A DNA stretch of 64,000 nt. Origin: Moniliophthora roreri. Taxonomy: Eukaryota; Basidiomycota; Agaricomycetes; Agaricales; Marasmiaceae. This document shows positions 22,038 to 32,443 of the stretch, piece by piece. Both the position numbers and the translations under genes were made by a program. The DNA lies in the NCBI GenBank assembly GCA_001466705.2, contig LATX02000181.1, positions 124,001 through 188,000 on the forward strand. Direction: 5' to 3'. The notes under the pieces were generated by a model. The model was not told the origin of the DNA, did no database searches, and saw only the letters and a list, made by a program, of their open reading frames with translations. The first letter of the stretch is position 1; each line of letters opens with the position of its first letter.

Positions 22038-22959
22038 TCATCTAAACGGTCTCACAATACTTCTCATATCGTCCTGAGCCTCCGAGAAACTCCCCATGTA
22101 CAAGCCCTTTGGCACCACATCTGTCTTCCCAAGTGCCCAATCAGACTCTTTCAACTCCTCCAGCTGCGCGATACGGTTCTTCCACTGGAGTACTCGATGA
22201 TCATGTGTCATTTTCCCCACCAAATTCGACGCCCCCGGTCCGGATTTGGGCACGTCCTTCAAAAAGAGGCATAGTTTCCCGTTCATTTCTTTGATACGCT
22301 CATCGATTTCCATTTGGCGCTCGGTGAGAGGGGCAAAGGCAATACTGCTGACAGTTTGTTCGGTGACGGAAGCAGAGCGCATGCGGGGTGTGGATCGTTT
22401 GGATCGTTTGGACCCAGTAGTGGAAGGGTCGCTGACGCTGGTCCCGACTTTGGATCCCTTCTTTCGGCTTGGCGTAACGTACGGGTTACGCGTCTCCCAG
22501 ACCGAGACGGTATGTTCTTCTGGTGTGGTAGGTGCAGACGTGGATTCAGCCTTGGTTACCCTCATTGGACGAAGCTCGGCATCAGTTGAAGAGAATGCAG
22601 TGTTTCCGGTGATGGTAAAAGGATATGATTGGCCGGCCGCGGGTCTAAGCCTCCATTTCGCTAGGTAATACCATACTATTCCTATGGATGCGATTAAGAA
22701 GATGAATGCTCCGAGAACGACTCCGATTATGATTGTGCTTAGGTTTTCATCAGTGGATTCTCTGTAGCTAGGCGTCAGAAATTCACTACCAGGAATAGCC
22801 TATACTATCTCGTACCTCTTGATGACAGGTGTAGCTTGGACGCGACCGGGCCATGAAAACGGTAAAAAGAGCGTGATGATACTATGCAGTATTCTGATCA
22901 GAAGACTAGGTAAGCAAGGCGAAAGGCAAAATTTACCAAGCGAGATAAACGAGTGGCAT
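22038..22959 (-). CDS. Single-pass membrane protein with Ser/Thr-rich cytosolic tail
   Basis: The stop is TGA at 22038-22040. The large last exon runs upstream without break through a basic Ser/Thr-rich tail (SRKKGS, TGSKRSKRSTPRMRS) to SYPFTITGNTAFSSTDAELR, the stop-transfer KWRLRP, and one strong helix (STIIIGVVLGAFIFLIASIG then MVWYYLAKW) at 22665-22750. A 47-bp intron (GTACGA...CGCCTAG) precedes it. The first exons encode LIRILHSIITLFLPFSWPG, signal-peptide-like, with ATG proposed at 22957-22959; that start needs a short 31-bp intron and is uncertain. The extracellular part would be very short. This topology is common among basidiomycete proteins of unknown role. The overlapping long plus-strand frames at 22246-22668 are shadows. 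Confidence 0.65.
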
Positions 22960-23342
22960 CAGGTGGCAGCCAGTGCGTTGGGGGAGAGGCACATGAAGGA
23001 GAGTATGTATGGGGGAGGTAGTACCATGGCACCGATGAGTTATAAGTCTTCGACATCGCGCAGTGCCTCTCTGCTTGATTCCCGTCATAACAACTGATCA
23101 CAACTGCGACTCACTGCCGCCATGACATCTCGCACTGACTAGCGCTCTTCGTTCGCAGAGATACATTCATTGATCAACAGCTGATGGAGAATATCTGTTC
23201 GCACAAGCTGACATCTCACTAAAGATTGTCGTCATCATGACATTAGAAACAGCGTTGATAGTTCGCACACAGAGACCGGGGACAGTTCTGTGATGCGAAC
23301 ACTAAATCCATTTGCTTGGTGATACTCATAAGGCTACTACAT
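22960..23342. other. No gene seen
   Basis: The intergenic region between the membrane protein and the UbiA gene shows no recognisable feature. Confidence 0.4.
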
Positions 23343-24794
23343 TTAGCACCACTGACCACAGCAGTTTGATCCATACAGCTTCCAAATATAATCCACTACC
23401 AATCCTCCCCACACAATCCACCCTAATTGACCATTGCTCATGAAATTATCTATAGGATTAGTCTGTAAACAGCCAGCCCGAGATCGCCAAAATCGACAGA
23501 ACTTACGCCAACAGCTCGAAGGAATATCCAGGTCGACCGTCTGATACTGCCAGATCAGATGCGCAATAGTTCCGCCGACGGATACGACGAAGAAGGAAAG
23601 GTTTTGATTGTTCAAGATGCCTGCACAGCAAAGCATTACAACGAAGGTGATGCCGCAACAAACTAGAAGAGGTCGTATCGAACTGCCAAACAGTATTGCA
23701 GTCGAACGGACACCCATCTTCACGTCGTCTTCAATATCCTGACAGGCATAAATAGTGTCTAAATGCGAAAGGGTTATAAAAAGACGCTAGTGAGTATGAC
23801 TGCACATTTTTACCGTAAAGCATAGTCCAGCTGATACCACGTTCCAGAGTTAATTGCGATCGGGACTCGAAGTGGGCGAAAACGTACCACCAGCAACCCG
23901 CAATCACAGTGGCGAGAAGCGGAATGTTGAGGACACCAGTTGTGGAGACCCAAGCTGTGATGAAACCAAAATTCATCGCAAAGCCCAGCCATGCTTGAGG
24001 CCAATATGTAATTCGCTTCAAAGGCGGATATATCGCAAAGCTAAAGCGTATAACGTCATGGGAACAGGAGCGGGTATGACAGGCGTCCAGAAAATCACAT
24101 ACACTGGAAGGAGTTGGAACAATGCCACCAAAAGTCTAGAAGAGACAACGTAAGTTGATCACATAAACCATGAAGACGGAAATGAAAACGCACGCTAAGC
24201 CGTCGATAGTGGAGTAAAAGAATAATGTACCAACAACGTACTGGATTGATACGAAGACCGACGCTTTGAGAACAGAGATGCGACCACTGGCAAGAGGTCT
24301 CCCCTTCGTGCGTTCTGAGGGTGCGGAGATTAGTAGATGAACGTGTCGCGAAGTAAACGCTGACAGACCGACTCCAGCATCCATTTCGCGATCAAAGATA
24401 TCATTGATGGTACATGCAGCACTTCGAATGACGAATGCTCCCACTAAACATTTGGGTAGACTGATGCTGTAGTTTCTCAGGGGAAGATCAACAGAGTAGG
24501 CTGCCATTGTCAATCCCCACGCTACACATTGCACGTCAGCATCGATGCCGACGAACGGAGCTGCAGCCTCACCAAAAGGCCAGAACATAAGCTTCATTCC
24601 AGTTGGCTGTCAAGAGGTAGGTCAAAACGACGGTCTCGGGAAACATTGATCATCACCTTGTCGAGGCGAATCAGTTCAAGATATGGATGCCATGACTTGG
24701 GAAATCCGTGTAGTGGCTTCGTCTGAGACATCATAAAGTCCTCATCGTCGTTGAAATTGAGGGCGAGCTTTCTTGTAAGACTAGTAGCATCCAT
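23343..24794 (-). CDS. UbiA-family prenyltransferase (COQ2-like)
   Basis: Nine exons (first 24657-24794, stop TAA at 23343-23345) join in phase to about 334 residues. Key marks in order: LIRLDKPTGMKLMFWPFAWG at residues 41-60, the first aspartate motif NDIFDREMD at about 99-107, RTKGRPLASGRIS at 110-122, YPPLKRITYWPQAWLG, and the second motif YACQDIEDDVKMGV at about 229-242. Multiple hydrophobic helices lie between. These are the two Asp-rich, Mg-binding motifs of enzymes that attach polyprenyl chains to aromatic acceptors such as 4-hydroxybenzoate, in membranes. It could be the ubiquinone enzyme COQ2 or a secondary-metabolism relative. There is no obvious mitochondrial presequence (MDATSLTRKLALNFNDDEDF), which leans slightly to the latter. 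Neighbours do not form a cluster. No lesion seen. Confidence 0.88.
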
Positions 24795-26450
24795 AGTCGT
24801 ATGAAGAACTCTTGAGGCTCAGTCGTATTTATGTGGGACTGGGCCCGCATTGTTCGGATTGTTGGACGGATGATTCGAGGGAGGGGCGATTACAATAAGA
24901 GGGTAGGACCTGGTCAATCATTAGTGGATTGTCCAATCCGTGTCATTAAGCTCTTCTTTCAAAGCCGTTTGCGTCAACTCGACTGCTTGGTTTGTAACGT
25001 GAGCAGGCAGGTGGTTTCGTGTGGAAAAATCAAACGAGACTAGCGCTTGTTCAGTCAGCTACCGTGGAGGCTAATGTAGAATAAACTTACAGTAGAAGAA
25101 CCCCCGGTCAATATGCCAAAAGAAAAAACAGCCACCAGCATCTCAGTTAAGGTTCGGATCGGGATACCTGATGTTTCACGGTCATAGGGCAACCAAAATC
25201 TGGGCTTCAATGCCCAGCCGGGCCCGACTTTTACGGATTATATCATGCTGGTCCCGCTATGATTCCTGTTAGAGTGCGGGAAATAAATCAGAAAAGGAGA
25301 ATATCGAGATTAAGGTAACTTTCAACTAACCTGATGGATTCAAAACAAAATGAAAAATTGCGACATTTGGACCATAGAGAAGCAGAACGGAAACAGCGCC
25401 TGTTTGCCACATGGTTCACCATACATGTCCGGGCGGAAGCGGATAGGAGTTATCAAGAGGCAGCGCACCATTCACCGAGCTGTCGCTATACTGGGAGCAT
25501 CGAAGGCTTCGATAGATTCAATGTCCTGATGAATCGGATCTGATTGCCTCTACTTCCCGATCCCTCAATCAGCATCGTGGATTCGTCCAGGATTGTAACT
25601 CAGAGATCCTTACCTTCCTGATGTCCAGACCCGTGGCGCTCGCCATTGTATATCTCTTCACACTTGCGGTGACACTCCGAGAGTCTCCCTATAACAAATA
25701 ACCTACGCATTCTTCCTATGATTTGCAGGACGCAGCTCGGAAACTTAAGAGAGTTCGTACCCCGACATAGACACGGGGAGCATAATCTTATGTGAGAATG
25801 CTTGATCCCCTCGAGTGGGTACAATCTGACCTATTGAATTAATCAGTAACTGAAAAACGATACGAACGGACACGGACTGGCTTTACCTCACAACTAGTCC
25901 GAAAACTTAGGACGAAGTACCCGTCGCAGTGACTTTAGAGAGGGCATAGACTTTCGGAGATGTGGGGAACCGTATGGTCGGAGCCAAGTCGACTTTCTAA
26001 GGAATCAATCGGTAGGTTTCGCCATATGAGCAGCAATCCGAACCGGACGAAGTTGGGCTTGCCATGTACATCTCATGGCAGAGGAGAGGCATCTGTCTAT
26101 CGTCATTAACAAGCTATTGGGTCTGAAAAGCCTATAGCGAGCATTGACTCCAACTGCCCGTAAGCGTAGGCAGATAACGCAAAAGCAACCTGATTTCCTT
26201 CGTGACATTCACACAATCTCCAATTATCATATATAGTGTATCAGTGTAGAAGTACAAGAATGAGCGGATCTGGTCGAATATAATGAGTATAACGGGATGC
26301 CATTTGGGGATGCAGTCACATACTACACGAGATATGGTAGTTGTACACATAGGACACATCGAACGCTGTGTTTGCCATGATTCAGTCGCAATTGATTTAT
26401 AACGGAGATAAATGCACTTACGGCGTATGAATACGCCAACCCGTGCCGCC
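24795..26450. other. 1.65 kb without a supported gene
   Basis: Short frames occur on both strands. The only exon-like stretch is minus-strand 25605-25655 (MASATGLDIRK directly before a GTAAGG donor), but no second exon with recognisable content follows. The rest, including 25850-26440, is featureless to me. Confidence 0.3.
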
Positions 26451-27644
26451 CTAGGTCGCCATCTTGTCATTACCAAAGTATTCTTCCACTAGCGCCTTCT
26501 TCCTTAGATCCAGTAAAACATCCTCCATCTCCTGCCGCGTCGGCATCTTCGGAGGCATAAGCATAGCAGCATCCAGGAACGGAATGTACGCTGCAGCAGC
26601 CTGGGCATGAGCAACAGCTGGGTCAGGTATCGCTGACACGACGGCTCCTGAAGGTGCACCAGTCTTCGTCCGTTTCTTTTCGTCGTTGACGTCAGAGGTA
26701 TCCGCGGGGCCATCGGGATCAGGTACTTTTCTTTTCGGTTGCTGGCCGCTGGCCGCCAGACTATCGTTCGCAGCATTCTTGCCCTCGGTTCGAGGTATCT
26801 TTGGTGCTGGTGTATCGTCCGGAAGACCAAGGGCTTCCCGGATAGACGTAAACGCCTCTTCCCATTCTGTTCGGACAGTCAGTATGGCATTGCGGCAGCG
26901 AGATATCGGACCATTGGTGCGCACCTTCGCCTTCTACTTCCGCCTCGTATTTTAGTAGTGCGTCATCATTCTCATCTAGGTCTCCGTAGTACGCGGGCCC
27001 TTGGTTCGTGAATTTTTTGTAGTATGCCAGGGTCTGGTCTTCTTCCTCTTCTTCCTTTTTGCGGCTCTGAAAGAGTTCACGAACACCAGGTAGGTCTTTC
27101 GCGCGTCCGAAGTACCTGAGAGACAAATGTGAATCAATGACAACCGGCCGAATTGATGCCGACGTACTTGTAGCCTTTAGTCCCAGGTACCTCCTTACCA
27201 TCGTCGTCCAGCATAGCGACATTTCTTCGATAATTCGCTCCACCGAGTGCTACAATCTGATTTTCCCAATGCCGTTTCTCCCTAATGAGCTTGTTAATCT
27301 CGTCATTAAGGTCCCGAACTTCATAATCCGTAAGTCCAGCTACACCAAAAAGTGCATTAGCCTTCACAAAACGTGCACACTGGTTCACACGTACCGTCCT
27401 GAATTTTGGACACCTTCCGACTTATTTCCCGAAGAATTTCTCCTCTCCACCTTTCGCATTCCCTCAAACTTTTACATGCGCTAGCCATTCGTGGCCTACG
27501 GTCTGCACGAGTACCCAAGCCCAACTCTGCTGCCTGGGCCTCCCGAAAACGGTAGAGCATGGATTGGGCCTTTTCCTCATTACGGGCCTGCAGGGCAATA
27601 GTTTAGAATGCTAATACCTACTGAGATCAAGATTTGCTTGCCAT
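26451..27644 (-). CDS. ISY1: Pre-mRNA-splicing factor ISY1
   Basis: Five exons give about 324 residues. Exon 1 is only the ATG at 27642-27644; an intron with a GC donor (GCAAGC) and CTGCAG acceptor at 27588-27641 joins it to ARNEEKAQSMLYRFREAQ, the strictly conserved ISY1 N terminus. Further marks are LRECERWRGEILREISRKVS, LTDYEVRDLNDEINKLIREK, the GGANYRR loop, KEVPGTKGYKYFGRAKDLPG, VRELFQ, YYGDLDENDD, and the C-terminal KMPTRQEMEDVLLDLRKKA then LVEEYFG. ISY1 is a component of the Prp19-associated complex of the activated spliceosome in the nucleus. A lysine-rich KRKVPD / EKKRTK segment could serve as a nuclear signal. It is head to head with the methyltransferase gene, sharing 176 bp. Intact. 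Confidence 0.93.
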
Positions 27645-27820
27645 TTTTTCGCGTCAGGGGGGGGTTTTGCGGGGAAGAATGAACTTTAGCTGACGGGGGT
27701 TCAGGACGAGACCGGTTGAATCAATCTATCTCAACGACTGCTATGTGACAGCGTGACATTCATGTCACGGTCAATTGTGACCTAACGATTTGCCTCTTTC
27801 TCTTTCACTGACCCACCAAG
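27645..27820. promoter_or_regulatory. Bidirectional promoter with a perfect palindrome
   Basis: Only 176 bp separate the two start codons. The segment holds a G-run (about 27658-27665) and an inverted repeat GTGACAT-TC-ATGTCAC at 27753-27768, with further TGTGAC half-sites close by on either side (27744-27749, 27775-27780). The clustering of GTGAC half-sites suggests a dimeric regulator site; no TATA box is obvious. Confidence 0.5.
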
Positions 27821-29683
27821 ATGCCCCATTCTCATTCAGAGGCCGATATTGAGGAAGGTGAGGAAATAATCATAAAACCAGAAAAATTGACTTAGTTTCC
27901 TAGGATCTCAGAGCAGCGGCATTTCGCCAACGTGATAGCTACTTTCCAAAATTACCAATCATATTCAGTAATCGCCTTTTTCTTCAGATATTTAGGTTAT
28001 TGCTGACGTTTTGTTCAGCTCTCTGCGAACAATCGTCGACGAAAGGATCTTTTTACCCTACCGAGAGCAGACCAAGAGCTTCTCACAGGGCTTGGATACA
28101 AGGAGAAGATCGATGCAGTCGACAAGGCTATTATAGCCAATGCACAATTTCTGAGTCAAATCGTCGCAGATCCCGAAATATTTGGGCATGAAATTGATGA
28201 GGAAGACGAGGATGGGCCTGCCGATGACCAGGGGGAAGATGCCAATCCAGATACAGAAACGCACGCCAGATCTTCAGGTATGTCTTTCAGATTTTGGGTC
28301 TTTTCTCTTACGACTGATTCAAGCGGACGAGCGCAGGTCATTCTCATTCACACGATGACGAAGGTCACAACCATTCGCATTCGCACGAGCATGATCACTC
28401 GCACGACCATGCTACTTCCTCGCGAAGACCCAAACGGTACAAACCAACTGAAGGCGACATGGATAAACTTCGAAGTACGCTGAAGCAACTTGTGAGAGAT
28501 TGGAGTGAAGAGGTACGCATATCCGAATTACCTCTATGGTTCAGTCTGACACCTCATTTCAAGGGAAAAGAGGAACGTGAAGCAGCCTATAAGCCGATGA
28601 AAGATGCACTTTTGGCTCACTTCTCCGACATACCCGAACGAGAAAGGTTCGTGTATTCCGTCTGCTACTTCGACTCCAGCTTGACTAGTGGCGTAGGCGT
28701 AATTTTCGTGTGCTGGTTCCAGGTGCAGGTCTAGCGAGACTCGCCTACGATGTGGCAAGCTTAGGTTTCTGTGCATTGCACGAGTCAATATTTCTACCTT
28801 CTGACCTTGATCCTAGGTTTCGCTTGCCAAGGGAACGAATTCTCGCATTACATGCTTTTAGCCTCCTACCTGATTCTAAACAAGTCAAACTCTTTCATGG
28901 TGTAGTTCTGCTGTGGAGCTTACCATCTCATCCGCAGAACTTCCCAACCCAAAATGCACACCATCTATCCTTACGTGCATTCATTCTCAAACATGACCTC
29001 CCGTGTTTCATTACTGCGCGCTGTATCAATACCAGACGTTGTTCCGACTCTACCACCAGGATCCAACTTTTCCTTCGTCGCAGGTGCGTCGCCTCCTTTC
29101 ACGCTATCGTCCTATATCCGCTATTCACTATGACGCGACACAGGCGACTTTGAGGAGATATACGGCGCCGAAACTGGTTCTGATGAACCCCAGGCGGGGC
29201 TGTGGGACGGGATTTTAACCTGTTTCTTCATCGACACCGTGAGTACCATATTTGCGAGTTAGTTTGTACACTCACTTTCGGACCGGTAGGCCAAGAACAT
29301 CGTCAATTACCTTCGCATCATTCATCGGATCTTGGCACCAGGGGGTGTCTGGATCAACCTGGGTAATGAAATCATCCCGTCTCGAATGTATCGTGTTCTC
29401 TGAGCTTTTGCCGCGTTCTTCAGGACCCTTACTTTGGCATTGGGAAAATAACAACACCAACGATCCTTCAGTCGAACTAGATTTAGAAGAGGTGAAGACC
29501 CTAGCCCGGAAGATTGGCTTTGAGTTTTCGGTGAGTTTAGTTTGCATGATTGCATGCATAATGGCTCATCGCCGCCTTTCTCAGGACGAGAGAACCATTG
29601 ATACCACGTATGTTACCAACTCGGAGGGTATGCTGGGATACACATATCGTGCTGCATTTTGGACGGCAACGAAAACAGTGTAG
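27821..29683 (+). CDS. Carnosine N-methyltransferase family protein (N2227 / YNL092W-like)
   Basis: ATG at 27821; stop TAG at 29681-29683; about ten exons. The N terminus reads MPHSHSEADIEEEQRHFANV after a 62-bp intron. Next come NNRRRKDLF, LPRADQELL and YKEKIDAVDKAIIANAQFL. A histidine-rich insert (HSHSHDDEGHNHSHSHEHDH, about 28336-28400) precedes EREAAYKPMKDAL. The SAM site is VLVPGAGLARLAYDVASLGF followed by QGNEFSHYML. Later marks are TIYPYVHSFSN, FSFVAGDFEEIY, GILTCFFIDTAKNIVNYLR, GGVWINLGPLLWHW and EGMLGYTYRAAFW. These are the signature steps of the family that methylates carnosine-type His dipeptides and, in yeast, is poorly characterised. The Asp of CFFIDTA, which binds substrate in family members, is present. 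Intact. The His-rich loop could bind metal; that is inference. Confidence 0.9.
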
Positions 29684-30114
29684 AGTCGTGTCGACGTCAC
29701 CTGCGACGGGGATATCATTTGCATTTGATTTCCATACGATGTTGTATTGAAGGGGCTTTGCGTCAATACATATATCATCCCGCCTATATATTCTTCCATG
29801 CGCGCGAATAGATTATCTGTACAATGTTTTGATGAATGTCAGCGGCAACGCATCGGGTCGCTCGATTCTCAACCTCTTCGTTCTAGCATGTTCGAGGGTC
29901 TCCATCTGTGTTTTCCTTCGCTTTCTTCACTTTCCAGGAGACCTAATCGCCAGGGGAAAATCATTGAACCCCAATCATACTCACGTGAAACAATTTAAAA
30001 AAGTAAAAAGGGCGCTCCGGGAGTTCGTAACGGTATTGCTTCTCCTTCTCCATCTTCTCCAGTCGCATGACCTTGTTGTTCGCATAGGCAACATTGAGGA
30101 CATCGAGGCAAGAC

Positions 30115-30122
30115 TATATAAA
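30115..30122 (+). promoter_or_regulatory. TATA box of the transporter gene
   Basis: TATATAAA lies 51 bp before the ATG at 30173, implying a very short 5' leader. It is the best core-promoter match in the window. Confidence 0.6.
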
Positions 30123-30172
30123 AGTGGTGCAAATCATTTTCATTTTCCGAGCCGACCACCGAGCGATCCATC

Positions 30173-32271
30173 ATGTCCCAGGACGAGAAACACTCTACGG
30201 ACCATGCTGCTGAGATAGACGAACCTGCGTTGCAGGAAGTTGTACGTGACCTTGGCACTGGAGAGATTAACGAGCTAGCAGTGGTAGCAGAGGGAGAGGA
30301 GCGAACAACTTGGTTCGTTTGGATGCTAGTTGCCTGTTCGTCAATATCTGGATTACTGTTTGGTGAGCAACATTCACTCCTCTCTTTGAATACAGTCTGA
30401 TACCGACTTAGGTTATGATACTGGTGTTATATCAGGCGCTTTGGTTACAATAGGCACGGATCTGCGTGACGGCGTATATCAACTGACGGACGGACAAAAG
30501 GTTGGTTGGTTCATCCATGGGATGTCATCGTAGTTTGCTCTTTCAGCGCTGTCAAACGACAACTTATTGACTTCTTCCACATAGGAATTCATCACTTCCG
30601 CAACAACGCTCGGTGCTCTACTGGGTGGATTAGCTGCTGGCGTACTTTCGGACTGGACGGGTCGTAAGCCAGTTCTCGGTATAGCCGACATCGTGTTCAT
30701 TGGGGGTGCTATTGCTCAGGCGGTGTGTCATGACGTATGGGCTATGGTAAGTTGCATCAAATCTCTCTGCAGGTCGTCTTTTAAGTTCCCTTTCCAGATT
30801 GGTGGTCGTTTCCTGTTGGGAGTAGGTGTAGGCCTCGCTTCATGCATAGCTCCACTTTATATCCAGGAACTATCTCCCACTCGACTTCGTGGACGAATGG
30901 TAGTCCTGAACGTCGTCATGATCACCCTCGGTCAAGTTATAGCTTATGCCATTGGCGCTGCGTTTGAGAAGGTGGGAGGCGGCTGGCGATGGATGGTCGG
31001 TCTGGGTGCTGTTCCAGCTGGGATACAACTGCTCTTATTGTTCATACTACCAGAGAGTCGTACGTCTACTTTTCCTTTCTTGTATCCCTTCCCTGACGAA
31101 GGTATCCCTTAGCTCGTGTTCTCGTCAGGAGAGGGGATCTCGTCAGAGCAAGAGCCATCATGACCAAGGTTTATGCTTTTGCCAAACCAGAACAAATTGA
31201 TCTCAAAGTGCGTCACCCTGGAGTTCATCGCCGTGCCCATGCCGATATCGTTACCGTCAGGTGAAAGTTCTGCAAGCCGCAGTTCAACAAAGCATTGACA
31301 TTCAAAATAACACCACCTTCCTTCAACGGCTTGCAATGATTTTTTTCAACGGTGTTAATCGTCGTGCTTTGAGTAAGGCCCCCCAATTCAACTATGTCTT
31401 CAACTAATGTTAAATATCCTTGTCTAGTTATTGGTTGCGGGATGCAAGCCTTCCAACAACTTTGCGGTTTCAACACCCTGATGTACTACTCGGCCACGCT
31501 GTTCAAGGAGATCGGATTCGACCAGCCGACAGCTGTTGGACTAATAGTTGCAGGGACGAACTTTGTCTTCACTCTCTTCGCTCTCAAATACATCGATATT
31601 ATTGGACGAAGGAAGATCATGGTGTTCACCGCGCCTGGGATGGTGTTTGGATTGACATTAGCAAGTATTGCTTTCCATTGTAAGTTAATTTGATGTTGGT
31701 TCGCCACGAATCCCTGGCGCTGACCCCTCGAATTAAGACCTAACTAGGAAGACCAACGGTGTCTTGGTAGACAACACACAATACCCACAATCCTGGTCTA
31801 GTGTCGTTCTATTCTCGATGATTGTATTCGTCGCTTCGTATGCTACTGGGCTTGGAAATGTACCCTGGCAGCAGGGAGAGCTTTTCAATCTGGAAGGTAC
31901 GCAAATCTCGCACTTGTTTATGCATGGCGTTTCTAATGTTCAATACACCAATAGTACGAGGGATCGGCACCTCGCTATCAACTGCCACCAATTGGGCTGC
32001 AAACCTTATCATCAACTCTACGTATCTTTCACTAATGCGTGAAATTACACCTGCCGGGGCCTTCGGCTTCTACGCTGGCCTGTGTCTTCTCGGGTGGTTG
32101 TTTGTCCTATTCTGCTTCCCTGAAACCGCAGGTTTGAGTCTAGAGGAGGTTAGCTTAATTTTCAAGAATGGTTTCGGTATCAAGGAGAGCAAGCGGTTGA
32201 GGAAGGCGAAGAAAGAAATCAAAGGAAGAGAGATTGAGAAGCAACAGGTTGATACGTCGGGTGAGCCATAG
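30173..32271 (+). CDS. MFS sugar transporter, myo-inositol transporter type
   Basis: About ten exons encode some 560 residues with 12 predicted helices. Marks in order: acidic N-terminal tail, [17 protein letters not shown] (helix 1), [11 protein letters not shown] (loop 2-3 G-R-K motif), [20 protein letters not shown] then [13 protein letters not shown] (helix 4 signature), [51 protein letters not shown] (helix 7), [11 protein letters not shown] (loop 8-9), [20 protein letters not shown] and [13 protein letters not shown] at the end. The tail is lysine-rich and cytosolic. GNVPWQQ and the PET.GLSLEE ending are typical of fungal inositol permeases (Itr1/Itr2), which are proton symporters of the plasma membrane. 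Substrate is therefore inferred as myo-inositol, though other polyols are possible. All introns are GT-AG in phase and no lesion is seen. It converges on the next gene. Confidence 0.9.
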
Positions 32272-32443
32272 GCTACACACCGCTCAGTACTTATGATCAC
32301 GAATATTTTGAATAATACGCAACGAATACTAAGTACATGTTGACAATGTCCAATACACCACGAAACTACTCATACAACCGTGTTACGTACAACCAATATC
32401 CATATTCGCTCATCACAGCGAGCATCATAAAGAGATATAAACT

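Noticed and set aside
22246..22668. 140-codon and 91-codon plus-strand frames
   Set aside because: Antisense shadows of the Ser/Thr-rich tail of the single-pass membrane protein.
20053..24794. Biosynthetic gene cluster around the UbiA gene
   Set aside because: Neighbours are a dead hydrolase, a single-pass membrane protein and housekeeping genes; no terpene cyclase, P450 or synthase is present.
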